Positions 19,920 to 28,347 of a DNA stretch of 64,000 bases are shown piece after piece. A program made the position numbers and the translations under genes. The notes under the pieces are model-generated. The model was not told where the DNA came from. It ran no database searches and saw only the letters and a program-made list of their open reading frames with translations. The DNA lies in assembly GCF_001427635.1 (NCBI RefSeq), contig NZ_LMHA01000001.1, forward strand, positions 1,469,414 to 1,533,413. Reading direction: 5' to 3'. The DNA comes from Pseudoxanthomonas sp. Root65. GTDB taxonomy: Bacteria; Pseudomonadota; Gammaproteobacteria; Xanthomonadales; Xanthomonadaceae. The stretch's first letter is position 1; the number at the start of each line of letters is the position of its first letter.

Positions 19920-20764
19920 GGCTGCGCGAGTTCGCCGTCGACATTCCGCTCGGGCGCATCACCGGCCTGCGGGGCGGCGGCGAGGGCCCGCGGGTACTGG
20001 CGCTGCACGGCTGGCTGGACAACGCGGCGAGCTTCGTGCCGCTGGCCGCGCATCTGCCGGGGGTGCACCTGGTGGCGCCCGACCTGCCGGGCCATGGCCG
20101 CAGCGCGCATCTCGCGCCGGGCGCGGAGTACACCAGCGGCGTGGCGGTCAACGCGGTGCTGGACATCGCCGATGCGCTGGGCTGGGAGACGTTTTCGCTG
20201 CTGGGGCACTCGATGGGCGCCGGCATTGCCAGCCTGATGGCGGCGGCCGTGCCGCAGCGGGTGCAGCGGCTGGTGGCGATCGAAGCATTGGGCGGCCTGG
20301 CGGAAACCGTCGAGCGCACCGCCGATCGCTGGCGCGAGGCGATCGCGGCCGCGCGTGCGCTGCCGGGCAAGCAGTTGCGCGTGTTCGCCGATCTCGCCGC
20401 GCCGGTGCGCGCGCGGATGCTGGCCAACCAGTTGAGCGAACCGGCGGCGCGGCTGCTGGTGGAGCGCGGCGTGCGGCCGGTGGAGGGCGGTTTCGTCTGG
20501 AGCAGCGACCCGCGGCTGACCCTGCCCACGCCGCAGCGGCTGGATGAGGCGCAGCTGGCGGCGCTGGTGGCCGGCATCGCCTGCCCGGCCACGGTGGTCT
20601 ATGCGGACCCGCCGCAGGTCTACTTCCCCGAGCCGCTGCGCTCGCAGCGCGCGGCGCTGCTGCCCGACGGCCGCCTGCACGTGCTGGCCGGCACGCATCA
20701 CCTGCACATGGAAGATCCGGCCGCGGTGGCGGCGCGGATTTCAGCGTTTCTGCGCGAGACCTGA
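19916..20764 (+). CDS. Alpha/beta hydrolase
   Basis: A 282-residue alpha/beta-hydrolase-fold protein. An oxyanion-hole type [10 protein letters not shown] is followed by the nucleophile elbow GHSMGAG and a terminal catalytic-His motif [10 protein letters not shown]. Substrate cannot be predicted; similar proteins are annotated as serine hydrolases or esterases. It is translationally coupled to hemH by a 4-base ATGA overlap. The 3' end overlaps the convergent downstream gene by 24 bases. Confidence 0.88.
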   Translation: MRLREFAVDIPLGRITGLRGGGEGPRVLALHGWLDNAASFVPLAAHLPGVHLVAPDLPGHGRSAHLAPGAEYTSGVAVNAVLDIADALGWETFSLLGHSMGAGIASLMAAAVPQRVQRLVAIEALGGLAETVERTADRWREAIAAARALPGKQLRVFADLAAPVRARMLANQLSEPAARLLVERGVRPVEGGFVWSSDPRLTLPTPQRLDEAQLAALVAGIACPATVVYADPPQVYFPEPLRSQRAALLPDGRLHVLAGTHHLHMEDPAAVAARISAFLRET

Positions 20765-21373
20765 TCCCGCGCGCTTGGCGTGGGAGAACTCCAGCGCCAG
20801 GCGCACGTCGCCCTTGCGGATCGGCGCGGTGCTGCGCCACCACGCGGCGGTGGCGGCATCCAGTTCGCTGTCCTCCTGCGCCAGGCGGCGCAGCAGGGTG
20901 ATGTCCTCGGCGCTGGCCAGTTGCTCGTCCGGCAGGTAGTAGCGCTCCAACGGCAGGCGTGCGGCCTCGGGGGTGCGCGTGACCCGGGCGATCAGCGCCG
21001 CGGCCGACAGTCCCAGCAGGACATAGCCGGTCAGCAGCACCGGAACGGAGTCGCGCGCGCTGCCCAGCCAGGCGACCACGCCGGCGATGACCAACAGCAT
21101 GAGCAGCAGCCGGGCGAGGCGGTCGAAGCGCTCGATCTTGCTGGCGGCGCGCCGCCGCTCCCGCGCGCGCGTACCGACTTCCTCCACCGACACGCTCTTG
21201 CGGCTCATCAACGCGCGCCGGGCACCGAGGCTGGCGGCCGTTTCAGAAGGCGGGATGGCATACAGGGAGAACCCGCGCAGCGAAGGCGTACGGGGGGTGG
21301 CGACCGGGTTGCCGGCAGCCGACGGGTCGACAGGCGGGACGGAGGACAGCGGGAAAATCGGGCGACGGTCCAT
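20741..21373 (-). CDS. Conserved membrane protein of unknown function
   Basis: About 210 residues. A Pro-rich, probably disordered N-terminus precedes a basic linker and two membrane helices (about residues 92-112 and 116-138; LARLLLMLLVIAGVVAWLG and VLLTGYVLLGLSAAALIA), then a soluble C-terminal region with YYLPDEQLASAEDITLLRRL. The start is uncertain: ATG 21371-21373 is used, but an ATG at 21208 would give a shorter protein with the same helices. I do not recognise a family. Confidence 0.65.
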   Translation of the reverse strand: MDRRPIFPLSSVPPVDPSAAGNPVATPRTPSLRGFSLYAIPPSETAASLGARRALMSRKSVSVEEVGTRARERRRAASKIERFDRLARLLLMLLVIAGVVAWLGSARDSVPVLLTGYVLLGLSAAALIARVTRTPEAARLPLERYYLPDEQLASAEDITLLRRLAQEDSELDAATAAWWRSTAPIRKGDVRLALEFSHAKRAGSGLAQKR

Positions 21374-21504
21374 GGGCGGTTTCGAAGGGAAAGGAGGGCC
21401 GCGTGGCCGGGTCCCCCAGAGACCTGCCGGCATCGGCTTGCCCCTCAAATCGTGATGCACATCTCATTCCGGACATGAGATGTCTCACATCACGTTCCGC
21501 GCCC

Positions 21505-22293
21505 TCAGTCCGCCGCCAGCAGCCGGTGCAGCCGGGCCTTCAGTCGCCGCCCCTCGGCGTGGAACCATGCCCGCTCGTCCCGCCAGTCGGGGAAACGCGC
21601 CTCGACTTCCTGCCAGAAGGCCGGCGAATGGTTGGCCTGCAGCAGGTGGCACAGCTCGTGGACCAGCACGTACTCGAAGGCCGAGGGCCGGCCCAGCACC
21701 AGTGCCAGGTCCAGCGTCAGGGCCCCATCCGGCGCCAGCGAGCCCCATTGCGAAGACATCACCTTCAGCCGGATCTGGCGCGGCGCGCGCGGCAGTCCTG
21801 CGAGGTAGGCCGGCAGCCAGCGGCCGATGTCGGCCCGCGCCTCGGCTTCGTAGAACGCGCGCAAGGTCCGCCGCAAGGTGGCCTCGCTGACGCGGGCGGG
21901 CAGGTGCACGTGGATGCCGTCCGCGTGCCGTTCGATGCGGGCGAAGCGGCCCTCGAGCCAGTGCAGCGGCACGTCCTCGCCGCGCAGCGGCAGGTGCGTG
22001 GAGACGCCCGGCACGAACGCCGAGGCGTCTTCGTCCGGCGCATGGCGGGCGATCTGGTCGGCCAGCCAGCCGCGGTGCTGCTGCAGGAAGCGGTCGCCGG
22101 CCACCAGGCTGGCGCGCCAGGGCAGCGTCAGCCGCGCGCCGCGTTCGTCGATGCTCAGCTTCAGCCGCTTGGCGCGCGGATCGCGCACCCGCTGGACCTC
22201 CAGGTCGCGGCCGTCCTCCAGTTGCAGCGTCACCGTGTCGCGTTCGACGCTGCGGGGCGTGCGGGTGGTCAGGCGCTGGAGCAGGGACGGCAT
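21505..22293 (-). CDS. YgjP-like M48 family metallopeptidase (DUF45)
   Basis: A 262-residue protein with the zinc motif HELCH at residues 212-216 followed by the third ligand region ANHSPAFW, the arrangement of the YgjP/SprT-like metallopeptidase domain. The preceding SSQWGSLAPDGALTLDLAL is the conserved MxxxWGSC-like block, with Leu where Cys is usual. Role unknown; YgjP-type proteins are also seen beside restriction systems, but none is present here. ATG 22291-22293 is the only good start. Confidence 0.85.
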   Translation of the reverse strand: MPSLLQRLTTRTPRSVERDTVTLQLEDGRDLEVQRVRDPRAKRLKLSIDERGARLTLPWRASLVAGDRFLQQHRGWLADQIARHAPDEDASAFVPGVSTHLPLRGEDVPLHWLEGRFARIERHADGIHVHLPARVSEATLRRTLRAFYEAEARADIGRWLPAYLAGLPRAPRQIRLKVMSSQWGSLAPDGALTLDLALVLGRPSAFEYVLVHELCHLLQANHSPAFWQEVEARFPDWRDERAWFHAEGRRLKARLHRLLAAD

Positions 22294-22370
22294 GGCGCGA
22301 TGGTAGCGGAAGCGGCGTGCTGCGAAGGCATCGCGCAGAGCGGAGCATGCTCCGCGCCACGCAGCGGCGG

Positions 22371-23273
22371 TCACTCCGCCTTGCTGAGCTTCAGCGCGTG
22401 CTCCAGTACCAGGAACAGCCGCTTCAGTTCGCCGGCCATCAGCGCGAAGCGGGCATCGAGCTCGGCGCGCAGGTCGTCGTGTTCGGCGTTCTCCAACTGG
22501 TCGACGGCCCCGTCGAGGAACTTCAGCTTGCGCACGATCAGGTCTTCGCCGAGGACGAACGACACGTGATCGTCCAGCACCAGCGCCAGCTTGGTGACCT
22601 GCTTGCCGGCTTCCAGATGCTTGGCGATCTCGTCGCTCTGCAGTTCCTGGTTCTGGCACTTCACCACCGCACCGCCTTCCATCGCGTCCTTCAGCTCGCA
22701 CTCCTCGCCCAGCGACAGGCCTTCCGGCAGCGGCTCACCGGCGATCCAGCCGGTCAACACGCTGCGCGGCGCGACTTCGGCATTCAGGGGCAGCGCGGGG
22801 AAACTGCCCAGCGCGCGGCGGACTTCCGACATCACGTTCTCGCCGGTCTTGCGCGAGGACGCATCGACGGCGATGAAGCCGTGCTCCAGGTCGATCAGCG
22901 CATCGGTGCGCGACGGTTTGACGAAGGCACGCGGCAGCAGCTCGTGCAGCAGGTCGTCCTTCAGCCGCTTGCGGGTCTTGCCGCCGGGCTTGCGGCCTTC
23001 CTTCGCCTCGATCTCCAGCAGCTTCTTCTGCAGCAGGTCGTTGACCACCGCGCCGGGCAGGATCTTGTCCTCGCCGCCGACGCTCAGCCAGATGGCGTCG
23101 CTGATGCGGTGGGACAGCGCCTCTTCGCCACGACCGAACGGCGAGATGAAGCCGCGCGAGGACAGCTCCAGCGGGCCGACCGGCTTCAATGCGGCTTCCG
23201 GAAGCAGCTCATCGAGCTGGGAGAAATCGAGGGAGGTGGGGAAGCGGAACAGCGTCAGGTTGCGAAAGAACAT
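22371..23273 (-). CDS. rdgC: Recombination-associated protein RdgC
   Basis: A 300-residue DNA-binding protein that forms a ring dimer on duplex DNA and limits RecA filament activity. The opening MFFRNLTLFRFP and blocks FISPFGRGE, GKTRKRLKDDLLHELLPRAF and EPLPEGLSLGEECELKD are characteristic. Length is typical. ATG 23271-23273 agrees with the family start; upstream sequence is a repeat element. Confidence 0.96.
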   Translation of the reverse strand: MFFRNLTLFRFPTSLDFSQLDELLPEAALKPVGPLELSSRGFISPFGRGEEALSHRISDAIWLSVGGEDKILPGAVVNDLLQKKLLEIEAKEGRKPGGKTRKRLKDDLLHELLPRAFVKPSRTDALIDLEHGFIAVDASSRKTGENVMSEVRRALGSFPALPLNAEVAPRSVLTGWIAGEPLPEGLSLGEECELKDAMEGGAVVKCQNQELQSDEIAKHLEAGKQVTKLALVLDDHVSFVLGEDLIVRKLKFLDGAVDQLENAEHDDLRAELDARFALMAGELKRLFLVLEHALKLSKAE

Positions 23274-23323
23274 CGGGGAATCAGGGTCCGGTAAATGAGG
23301 GGAATGCGTGCGGTTGTTTTGCC

Positions 23324-23422
23324 CGTCATCCCGGCGAAAGCCGGGATCCATTCTGCTTCTGCTGTCCGCCAGCCCGCTGAAGCACAAGCGCGATAGGGAT
23401 CCCGGCTTTCGCCGGGATGACG
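23324..23422. repeat. Inverted pair of CGTCATCCCGGCGAAAGCCGGGATCC elements
   Basis: Arms 23324-23349 and 23397-23422 are exact reverse complements around a 47-base loop, lying in the gap between rdgC and ttcA. The arm itself holds the hairpin CCCGGCGAAAGCCGGG. This is one of the most widespread proteobacterial intergenic repeats. It can fold as a large stem in RNA or DNA. Confidence 0.85.
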
Positions 23423-23438
23423 GCGGGGTGTGGCGAGG

Positions 23439-24353
23439 TCAGGTGTCTTCGTCCGCCAAGGCGGGGTGCGGCTCGCCGACCAGCCACGCGTGAGCGTCCG
23501 GCAGCGTAGCGCCATCGCGGTGACCCAGCGAGAGGAAATCGAACAGCTTCGGATCGCTCAGCTGCGACGGGCGGATGTCGCCCAGCGCGCGCGCGATGGT
23601 TTCGATGCGGCCGGGCGTCTCGCGTTCCCATCCGTCCATCATCTTCTTGACCTGCTTGCGCTGCAGGTTCTCCTGGCTGCCGCACAGATTGCACGGAATG
23701 ATCGGGAAGCCCTTGGCTCCGGCGTACGCGGCGATGTCATCCTCGCGCACGTAGGCCAGCGGGCGGATCACCACGTGCTTGCCGTTGTCGGACAGCAGCT
23801 TGGGCGGCATGCCCGAGAGCTTGGCGTGGAAGAACAGGTTGAGGAAGAACGTCGCCACCAGGTCGTCGCGGTGGTGGCCCAGCGCGATCTTGGTGAAACC
23901 GTTCTCCTCGGCATAGCTGTACAGCGAACCGCGACGCAGGCGCGAGCACAGCGAGCACATCGTCTTGCCTTCCGGGATCACCCGGCTGACCACCGAATAG
24001 GTGTCCTGCTCGATGATGTGGAACGGCACGCCGACGCGTTCCAGGTACTCGGGCAGCACGTGCTCGGGAAAGCCGGGCTGCTTCTGGTCCAGGTTCACCG
24101 CTACCAGCTCGAAGCGCACCGGCGCCTTTTTCTGCAGCTGCAGCAGGACGTCCAGCATCGTGTAGCTGTCCTTGCCGCCGGACAGGCACACCATCACCTT
24201 GTCGCCCTCCTCGATCATGCCGAAGTCGGCGATCGCCTGGCCGACCTGGCGGCGCAGGCGCCTGGCCAGCTTGCCCTGCTCGTGCGCGACCCGGCGCGGA
24301 TTGGCAGCGGGACGGCGCAGGACGGGATCGGGCAAGGGCAGGACGGTGCTCAT
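23439..24353 (-). CDS. ttcA: tRNA 2-thiocytidine biosynthesis protein TtcA
   Basis: A 304-residue ATP-PPi-loop enzyme with a 4Fe-4S cluster that thiolates cytidine 32 of tRNAs. The PP-loop SGGKDS is at residues 58-63. Cluster cysteines occur in CSLC and in CNLCGS. LGHHRDD is the second conserved nucleotide-site block. The length fits. The gene stands alone between a repeat and a 57-base gap. Confidence 0.96.
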   Translation of the reverse strand: MSTVLPLPDPVLRRPAANPRRVAHEQGKLARRLRRQVGQAIADFGMIEEGDKVMVCLSGGKDSYTMLDVLLQLQKKAPVRFELVAVNLDQKQPGFPEHVLPEYLERVGVPFHIIEQDTYSVVSRVIPEGKTMCSLCSRLRRGSLYSYAEENGFTKIALGHHRDDLVATFFLNLFFHAKLSGMPPKLLSDNGKHVVIRPLAYVREDDIAAYAGAKGFPIIPCNLCGSQENLQRKQVKKMMDGWERETPGRIETIARALGDIRPSQLSDPKLFDFLSLGHRDGATLPDAHAWLVGEPHPALADEDT

Positions 24354-24410
24354 GGCGCCATTGTACCGGGCCGTCCCAGGACGGCCGTCGGGTGCCCGGC
24401 AGCCGGCCCG

Positions 24411-25574
24411 TCAATCCGCGGCGGAAGCGTCCTGCGGCGCGCCGTCCCCTGCGGGCGCATCGGACGCCGGCGCCTCGTCCTCCGGCATCCAGGCGGAGGA
24501 GGGATACCGGCCTGGCATGGTCCCGCCTTCCGGCCATGCCAGCCACGCCATCGGTCCGGAGGTGCGGATGGTCATGCCGTCACGGGTTTCTTCCGGGATC
24601 GTCGGCATTTTCCAGAAGCCGGGCTTGGGGAAGGGCTGCAGGTCTTGGGCGTACACGCGTGGCAGCAGCGCAGCGGCCTTTGCCGCATTGCCTTCGATGG
24701 CCTGCCGCAACGGCGCGCAGTCGTCAGCCACCCAGGTCCGTGCCCGCTCGGTGGAGGCGTGGCGCAACGACCATTCCGCCGAGCGTGCTTCCTCGAGGCG
24801 GTGCTGGTGGCTGGTGTACTTGCTGGCGACCCGGCGCCGCGCCTCGACATCGCCACGGTTGGCGGCTTCGACCAGGGCGTCGCCGCCGCTGGCGACCCAG
24901 TCCGCTTTCGCTTCTTCCACCAGTCGCTGGATGTCTTCGGGTGTCTTCGCAGGCAAGGGCGCGGCGGGGCTCGCGACGGTGATCTGGCCGTCCCAGCTGA
25001 CCCGTGAATCCTTGCCGCGCTCGCCCTTGTGGGCGTACATCACGTGCGCCGTGGTCAGCAGGTAGTCCAGGTCCGCCGTGAGCGCGTAGCTGACCAGCAG
25101 CATGTGGCGCTCGTCCTTGGCGGACACCACGTCGTCCAGGGTCTGCTTTCCGGTCAGCACGTGGCGGGCAACGACCGGCCGGGCGTCGTGCGAGGCCACC
25201 GGTTCCAGCGCATCCATGAAGGTCGCGCTGCCGTCGAGCAGGCAGCCATGCTGTCGCAGCACGTCGTAGGCCGGTTGCACGGTGGCACGCGCTTCCTTCA
25301 GGCGCTGGTGCTCGATGCCGGCGACGACCAGGCCGCCGATCAGGTTGCCGGCCAGCAGCGCACCCGCCGGGATGGAGTTGGACACGACCGTGGGTGCGCC
25401 GGCCGTACCGAAGTACGGCGCCTGCATGCGGGTGCGGTCGTTCAACGTGACCAGATGCAGCGGCGCGGCGCGCAAGGTATCCAGCGGAGGAGGTTGACGG
25501 TCGGCGGCGCCGACCGCAGGCGACAGGGCGCACGACAACAGCGCCGCGCAACCGCAACGTGAAAGCATGGACAT
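24411..25574 (-). CDS. Exported protein of unknown function
   Basis: A 387-residue protein with a signal peptide (about residues 1-23, CGCAALLSCALSPAVGA). After it come a Pro-containing mature N-terminus, a hydrophobic glycine-rich stretch at about 70-90 (AGALLAGNLIGGLVVAGI), and a mixed helical region with two isolated Cys. The C-terminal 40 residues are acidic and Ala/Pro-rich. ATG 25572-25574 is preferred over 25568 because it adds two residues of typical signal-peptide context. I do not recognise a domain. Confidence 0.7.
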   Translation of the reverse strand: MSMLSRCGCAALLSCALSPAVGAADRQPPPLDTLRAAPLHLVTLNDRTRMQAPYFGTAGAPTVVSNSIPAGALLAGNLIGGLVVAGIEHQRLKEARATVQPAYDVLRQHGCLLDGSATFMDALEPVASHDARPVVARHVLTGKQTLDDVVSAKDERHMLLVSYALTADLDYLLTTAHVMYAHKGERGKDSRVSWDGQITVASPAAPLPAKTPEDIQRLVEEAKADWVASGGDALVEAANRGDVEARRRVASKYTSHQHRLEEARSAEWSLRHASTERARTWVADDCAPLRQAIEGNAAKAAALLPRVYAQDLQPFPKPGFWKMPTIPEETRDGMTIRTSGPMAWLAWPEGGTMPGRYPSSAWMPEDEAPASDAPAGDGAPQDASAAD

Positions 25575-25687
25575 CGATTCGCCCCTGGATGTGATGTGGC
25601 CGGCCCCCTTGCCGGCGGCCGATCCTAGCACCGCGCGGAACGACGCATGCGATGACGGTGTGGAGCGGGACGGTGTACGCTCGCCGC

Positions 25688-25894
25688 GTGGAAATCGACA
25701 ACCCCGCCGACATCGCCGAGAAGATCGCCGCACTCAGGACCGAGCACCGTGACCTGGACGACGCCATCGTGCGCCTGGTGGAGGACGGGGATGCCGACGA
25801 GGTGGCCATCAAGCGGCTGAAGAAGCGCAAGCTGTGGCTGAAGGACTGCATCGCGCGGCTGGAGAGCGCGCTGATCCCGGACGAACCGGCCTGA
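25688..25894 (+). CDS. YdcH family protein (DUF465)
   Basis: A 68-residue all-helical cytoplasmic protein. The pattern LRTEHRDLDDAIVRL...IKRLKKRKLWLKDCIARLE is that of DUF465/YdcH, short helical hairpins of unknown function. A GTG start at 25688-25690 gives the family length; the frame is open further upstream but without coding signal. It is divergent from the exported protein on its left. Confidence 0.82.
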   Translation: MEIDNPADIAEKIAALRTEHRDLDDAIVRLVEDGDADEVAIKRLKKRKLWLKDCIARLESALIPDEPA

Positions 25895-26045
25895 CGCCAC
25901 GGCGTCGCTCCGGCCGGACGGTCGAAGCTCGAATCTGACGCTGGGCGTCACCCGCGGCGGTGCGATTGCCGTCCATCGCGCCCATCGCGAGCGTCGGAAC
26001 GCCGCATGGCGGCCGTTTCCGGCCCGCACGCGGTCTTGCGCGCAG

Positions 26046-26063
26046 TTGGCCCGATGCTTGCTT
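26046..26063 (+). promoter_or_regulatory. Candidate sigma-54 promoter upstream of the acyltransferase gene
   Basis: TTGGCCCGATGCTTGCTT has the GG (26048-26049) and GC (26060-26061) dinucleotides exactly ten bases apart, as in the sigma-54 consensus TGGCAC-N5-TTGC. It lies about 110 bases before the ATG of the acyltransferase. The rest of the 279-base gap (25895-26173) shows no gene. The match is by eye; no activator site was identified. Confidence 0.5.
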
Positions 26064-26173
26064 CATAGCCGGGTGTGGGGATTTCCCCGACCGACTGACC
26101 GTCTGCCGTCCTGCCGGCGCCGCGGTTCCCAACGACAAGCCGTTGCGCTGACGCGCGGTGGCGAGGGAGTGGC

Positions 26174-26893
26174 ATGGAGCAGGACAAGCCGTTCAACCAC
26201 CGGATGCCGGTGTCCGCCCGCGAGGCGCGGATCGCCTCGGCGTCGGCCGACGCGGCGCTGGCCGGCATTGGGCTGCGGATGCTGCGCATCCTGCCAGGCG
26301 AGCCGCTCGGCGATGTGCCGCGCCTGCGTCGTGAAGTGTATTTCTACGAACAGGGCCAGTTCGGCGACCGCAGCCGGCGCGTCACCGACGGCCTGGATGC
26401 GTGCGGCACCACGCTGGCGGTGGAGAAGGGCACGCAGGCGATCGCCACGCTGCGGCTGCACGACTTCTCGTCGCTGGCGGTGCAGGTGGAGTACGGCAGC
26501 CTGTTCCAGATCGACGACTTCGCACGCACCTGGCCGCTGTCGCAGGTGGCGGTGGGCACGCGCTTCGCCGTGCAGGCCGACCAGCGCAACAAGCCGGTGG
26601 TGGACCGGCTGATGGAAGAGGTCTACCGCTGGGCGCAGGAATCGCGCATCCAGTTCTGCCTGATCGCCTGCGAGCCGTTCCTGCATGGCGTGTTCGAGCA
26701 CTACGGCTTCCGCGAATACCTGCCGCCGGCGATCCTGCCCGGCGGCGTGGACCTGCTGCGCATGGTGCTGGTGATGGAGGACGAGCCCTACCTGTCCGAA
26801 TGCGGCTCGCCGCTGCACCGACTGATCCGCGAGCCCGCGCGCGCGCTGCCTGCGAAAGCGTGGTTGACGCGGTCGTTCCACGCCATGACCTGA
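26174..26893 (+). CDS. LuxI/FeeM-like GNAT acyltransferase
   Basis: A 239-residue protein resembling the autoinducer-synthase branch of the GNAT fold, closest in pattern to N-acyl amino acid synthases (FeeM type). Supporting blocks are RREVYFYEQGQF near the N-terminus, the strand pair IATLRLHDF, LSQVAVGTRFAV, and HYGFREYLPP. Such enzymes join an acyl chain from acyl-ACP to an amino-acid-type acceptor, so a signalling or lipid product is likely, but this is inference. GAGGGAG precedes the ATG. It converges on a LuxR-type regulator 12 bases away and has a candidate sigma-54 promoter. Confidence 0.65.
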   Translation: MEQDKPFNHRMPVSAREARIASASADAALAGIGLRMLRILPGEPLGDVPRLRREVYFYEQGQFGDRSRRVTDGLDACGTTLAVEKGTQAIATLRLHDFSSLAVQVEYGSLFQIDDFARTWPLSQVAVGTRFAVQADQRNKPVVDRLMEEVYRWAQESRIQFCLIACEPFLHGVFEHYGFREYLPPAILPGGVDLLRMVLVMEDEPYLSECGSPLHRLIREPARALPAKAWLTRSFHAMT

Positions 26894-26905
26894 GCCGGAA
26901 CGGCC

Positions 26906-28024
26906 TCAGCAGACCGCGTTGAGGGCGCCCAGCAGGCGGACCAGTGCGGGCTGACTGCGTTCGCCGGTCTTGTCGAACACCACTTTCAGCCGCGTCTGCG
27001 CGGTGGATATCGCCACGCCGCAATCCTGTGCCGCCAGACCCAGGTCAGCGTGCTGCAGTAGCGCCACTGCCAGCCGGCGTTCGGACTCTGTCAGGCCGAA
27101 CAGATGCTGCAGGGCGTGCTCCATGCGTGCCGGGTTGGCCGCAGCGCCGGGTTGCGCGAAGACCAGCAGCGCCGCATCGCCAGCGAGCAGCGGCGGAGCA
27201 AGCGGATGCGCGGTGATCGCCAGCGCACCGATGCCGGGCGCCTGCACTACCAGCTTCTCCACATCCCCAACGCGGCCATCCGTTCGCGCCAGCGTGGCGC
27301 GCGCGAGCAACTGCTGCAAGGCGGCGTCCTGCCAACCAGGTGCTGACAGTCGGCCCGACACGCGATGCAGCACGCCCAGGCCGAGCAGGCGTTCCCCGGC
27401 GGCATTGGCCCGCAACACCTGGCGATTGGCGGACAGGGTGAACACCGCCATCGGCGCCTGTTCCAGTGCCACCTCCAGCGAGTCCACGCGCTGCTGCAGC
27501 AGGTCGAGGCGCCGCATGATGGCGTAGGCATTCACCCAGTGGGGCACCACACGCTTGAACAAGCCGAGTTCATCCTCGTTGAACAGGCGATGGCGGTCGT
27601 CGCGGCAGATCGACAGGGTGATGGAGTTGGCGCCGTCGTAGTGACCCACCGCCGCCACCTGCTGCTCCACGCCGAACTGCCGGTAATAGGCGTTGTAGAC
27701 GTCGGTGCGGCGCATCTGCGCGTTGGGCAACAGGTCTTCGGTATTGAACACGCGGCCGGTGGCGAGGTGCGGTGTCGCACGGCTGATCCAGGGGTCGATG
27801 TTGAGGTCGAGCGACTGCAGCTCCATTGCCACCTGCCGGGGATCGACGCCGGCCACGCGCGCCACGCTGCCGCGACCACATTGCACGTCGTGCCCCAGAA
27901 TGGCGGTGATGTGGCTGCCCGTGGACTGCCCGAGCAGGAGGTTGAAGTCGTCCAGCCGGTCCGGGTCCAGGATCGACTCGTACAGCGGCTCGAGCACGCG
28001 CGCGAGGGCGTGGTCGTCGTTCAT
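26906..28024 (-). CDS. LuxR-type helix-turn-helix transcriptional regulator with PAS-like sensor region
   Basis: A 372-residue regulator. The C-terminal segment (about residues 310-368) starting GLTESERRLAVALLQ and containing VAISTAQTRLKVVFDKTG is a LuxR-type HTH. The N-terminal 180 residues form a GAF/autoinducer-domain-sized sensor, and a PAS-like segment follows (APMAVFTLSANRQVLRANAAGERLLGLG). ATG 28022-28024 is used rather than an upstream in-frame start. It converges with the acyltransferase and is divergent from the exported-protein operon starting at 28348, so either may be its target. Confidence 0.8.
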   Translation of the reverse strand: MNDDHALARVLEPLYESILDPDRLDDFNLLLGQSTGSHITAILGHDVQCGRGSVARVAGVDPRQVAMELQSLDLNIDPWISRATPHLATGRVFNTEDLLPNAQMRRTDVYNAYYRQFGVEQQVAAVGHYDGANSITLSICRDDRHRLFNEDELGLFKRVVPHWVNAYAIMRRLDLLQQRVDSLEVALEQAPMAVFTLSANRQVLRANAAGERLLGLGVLHRVSGRLSAPGWQDAALQQLLARATLARTDGRVGDVEKLVVQAPGIGALAITAHPLAPPLLAGDAALLVFAQPGAAANPARMEHALQHLFGLTESERRLAVALLQHADLGLAAQDCGVAISTAQTRLKVVFDKTGERSQPALVRLLGALNAVC

Positions 28025-28347
28025 CGGATGCCCCCTGTGGTGGTGCGCGGATCGCGTCCGGCCCATCTTCACCGCAGTTAATTACGAAATGCGCCCGAAC
28101 ACAAGCCGAATCGCGCCCTTGCGTCAAGTCCGGAACGGGAGTGCGCGCTTCTGTCGCAGGTCGCTATCGTTCCCCGAAGGGGCGTGATCGCCGCATGCGG
28201 CGGATCGCACGGAGCCATGGGGAGATGGCGACCGGGGGATGCGCGGACTCAAGGAAGACGAGGGAAGTGCCGATAAGGCTGCGAGGGAATGCGCCATGGC
28301 ACCGCGTGGCGCCAATGCACCCCGACCGTCCCGTCCGGAATCCGATC
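28025..28347. other. Divergent intergenic region between the LuxR-type gene and the exported-protein operon
   Basis: A 323-base gap with no convincing gene. It holds an A+T-rich patch (AGTTAATTACGAAAT near 28075-28089), a small hairpin CCCCGAAGGGG near 28172-28182 and a perfect 12-base palindrome GCCGCATGCGGC at 28190-28201. These are plausible promoter and operator elements for the two divergent genes, but I could not assign a consensus. Confidence 0.4.

Noticed and set aside
23324..23422. Ends of an insertion sequence
   Set aside because: The two arms flank only 47 bases with no coding capacity, matching a paired intergenic repeat rather than an element.
28141..28347. A longer start for the large exported protein at an upstream in-frame codon
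   Set aside because: The extra residues are Arg-rich and unlike a signal peptide, while MPLLRALVVLACLTIGL from 28348 begins a normal one.
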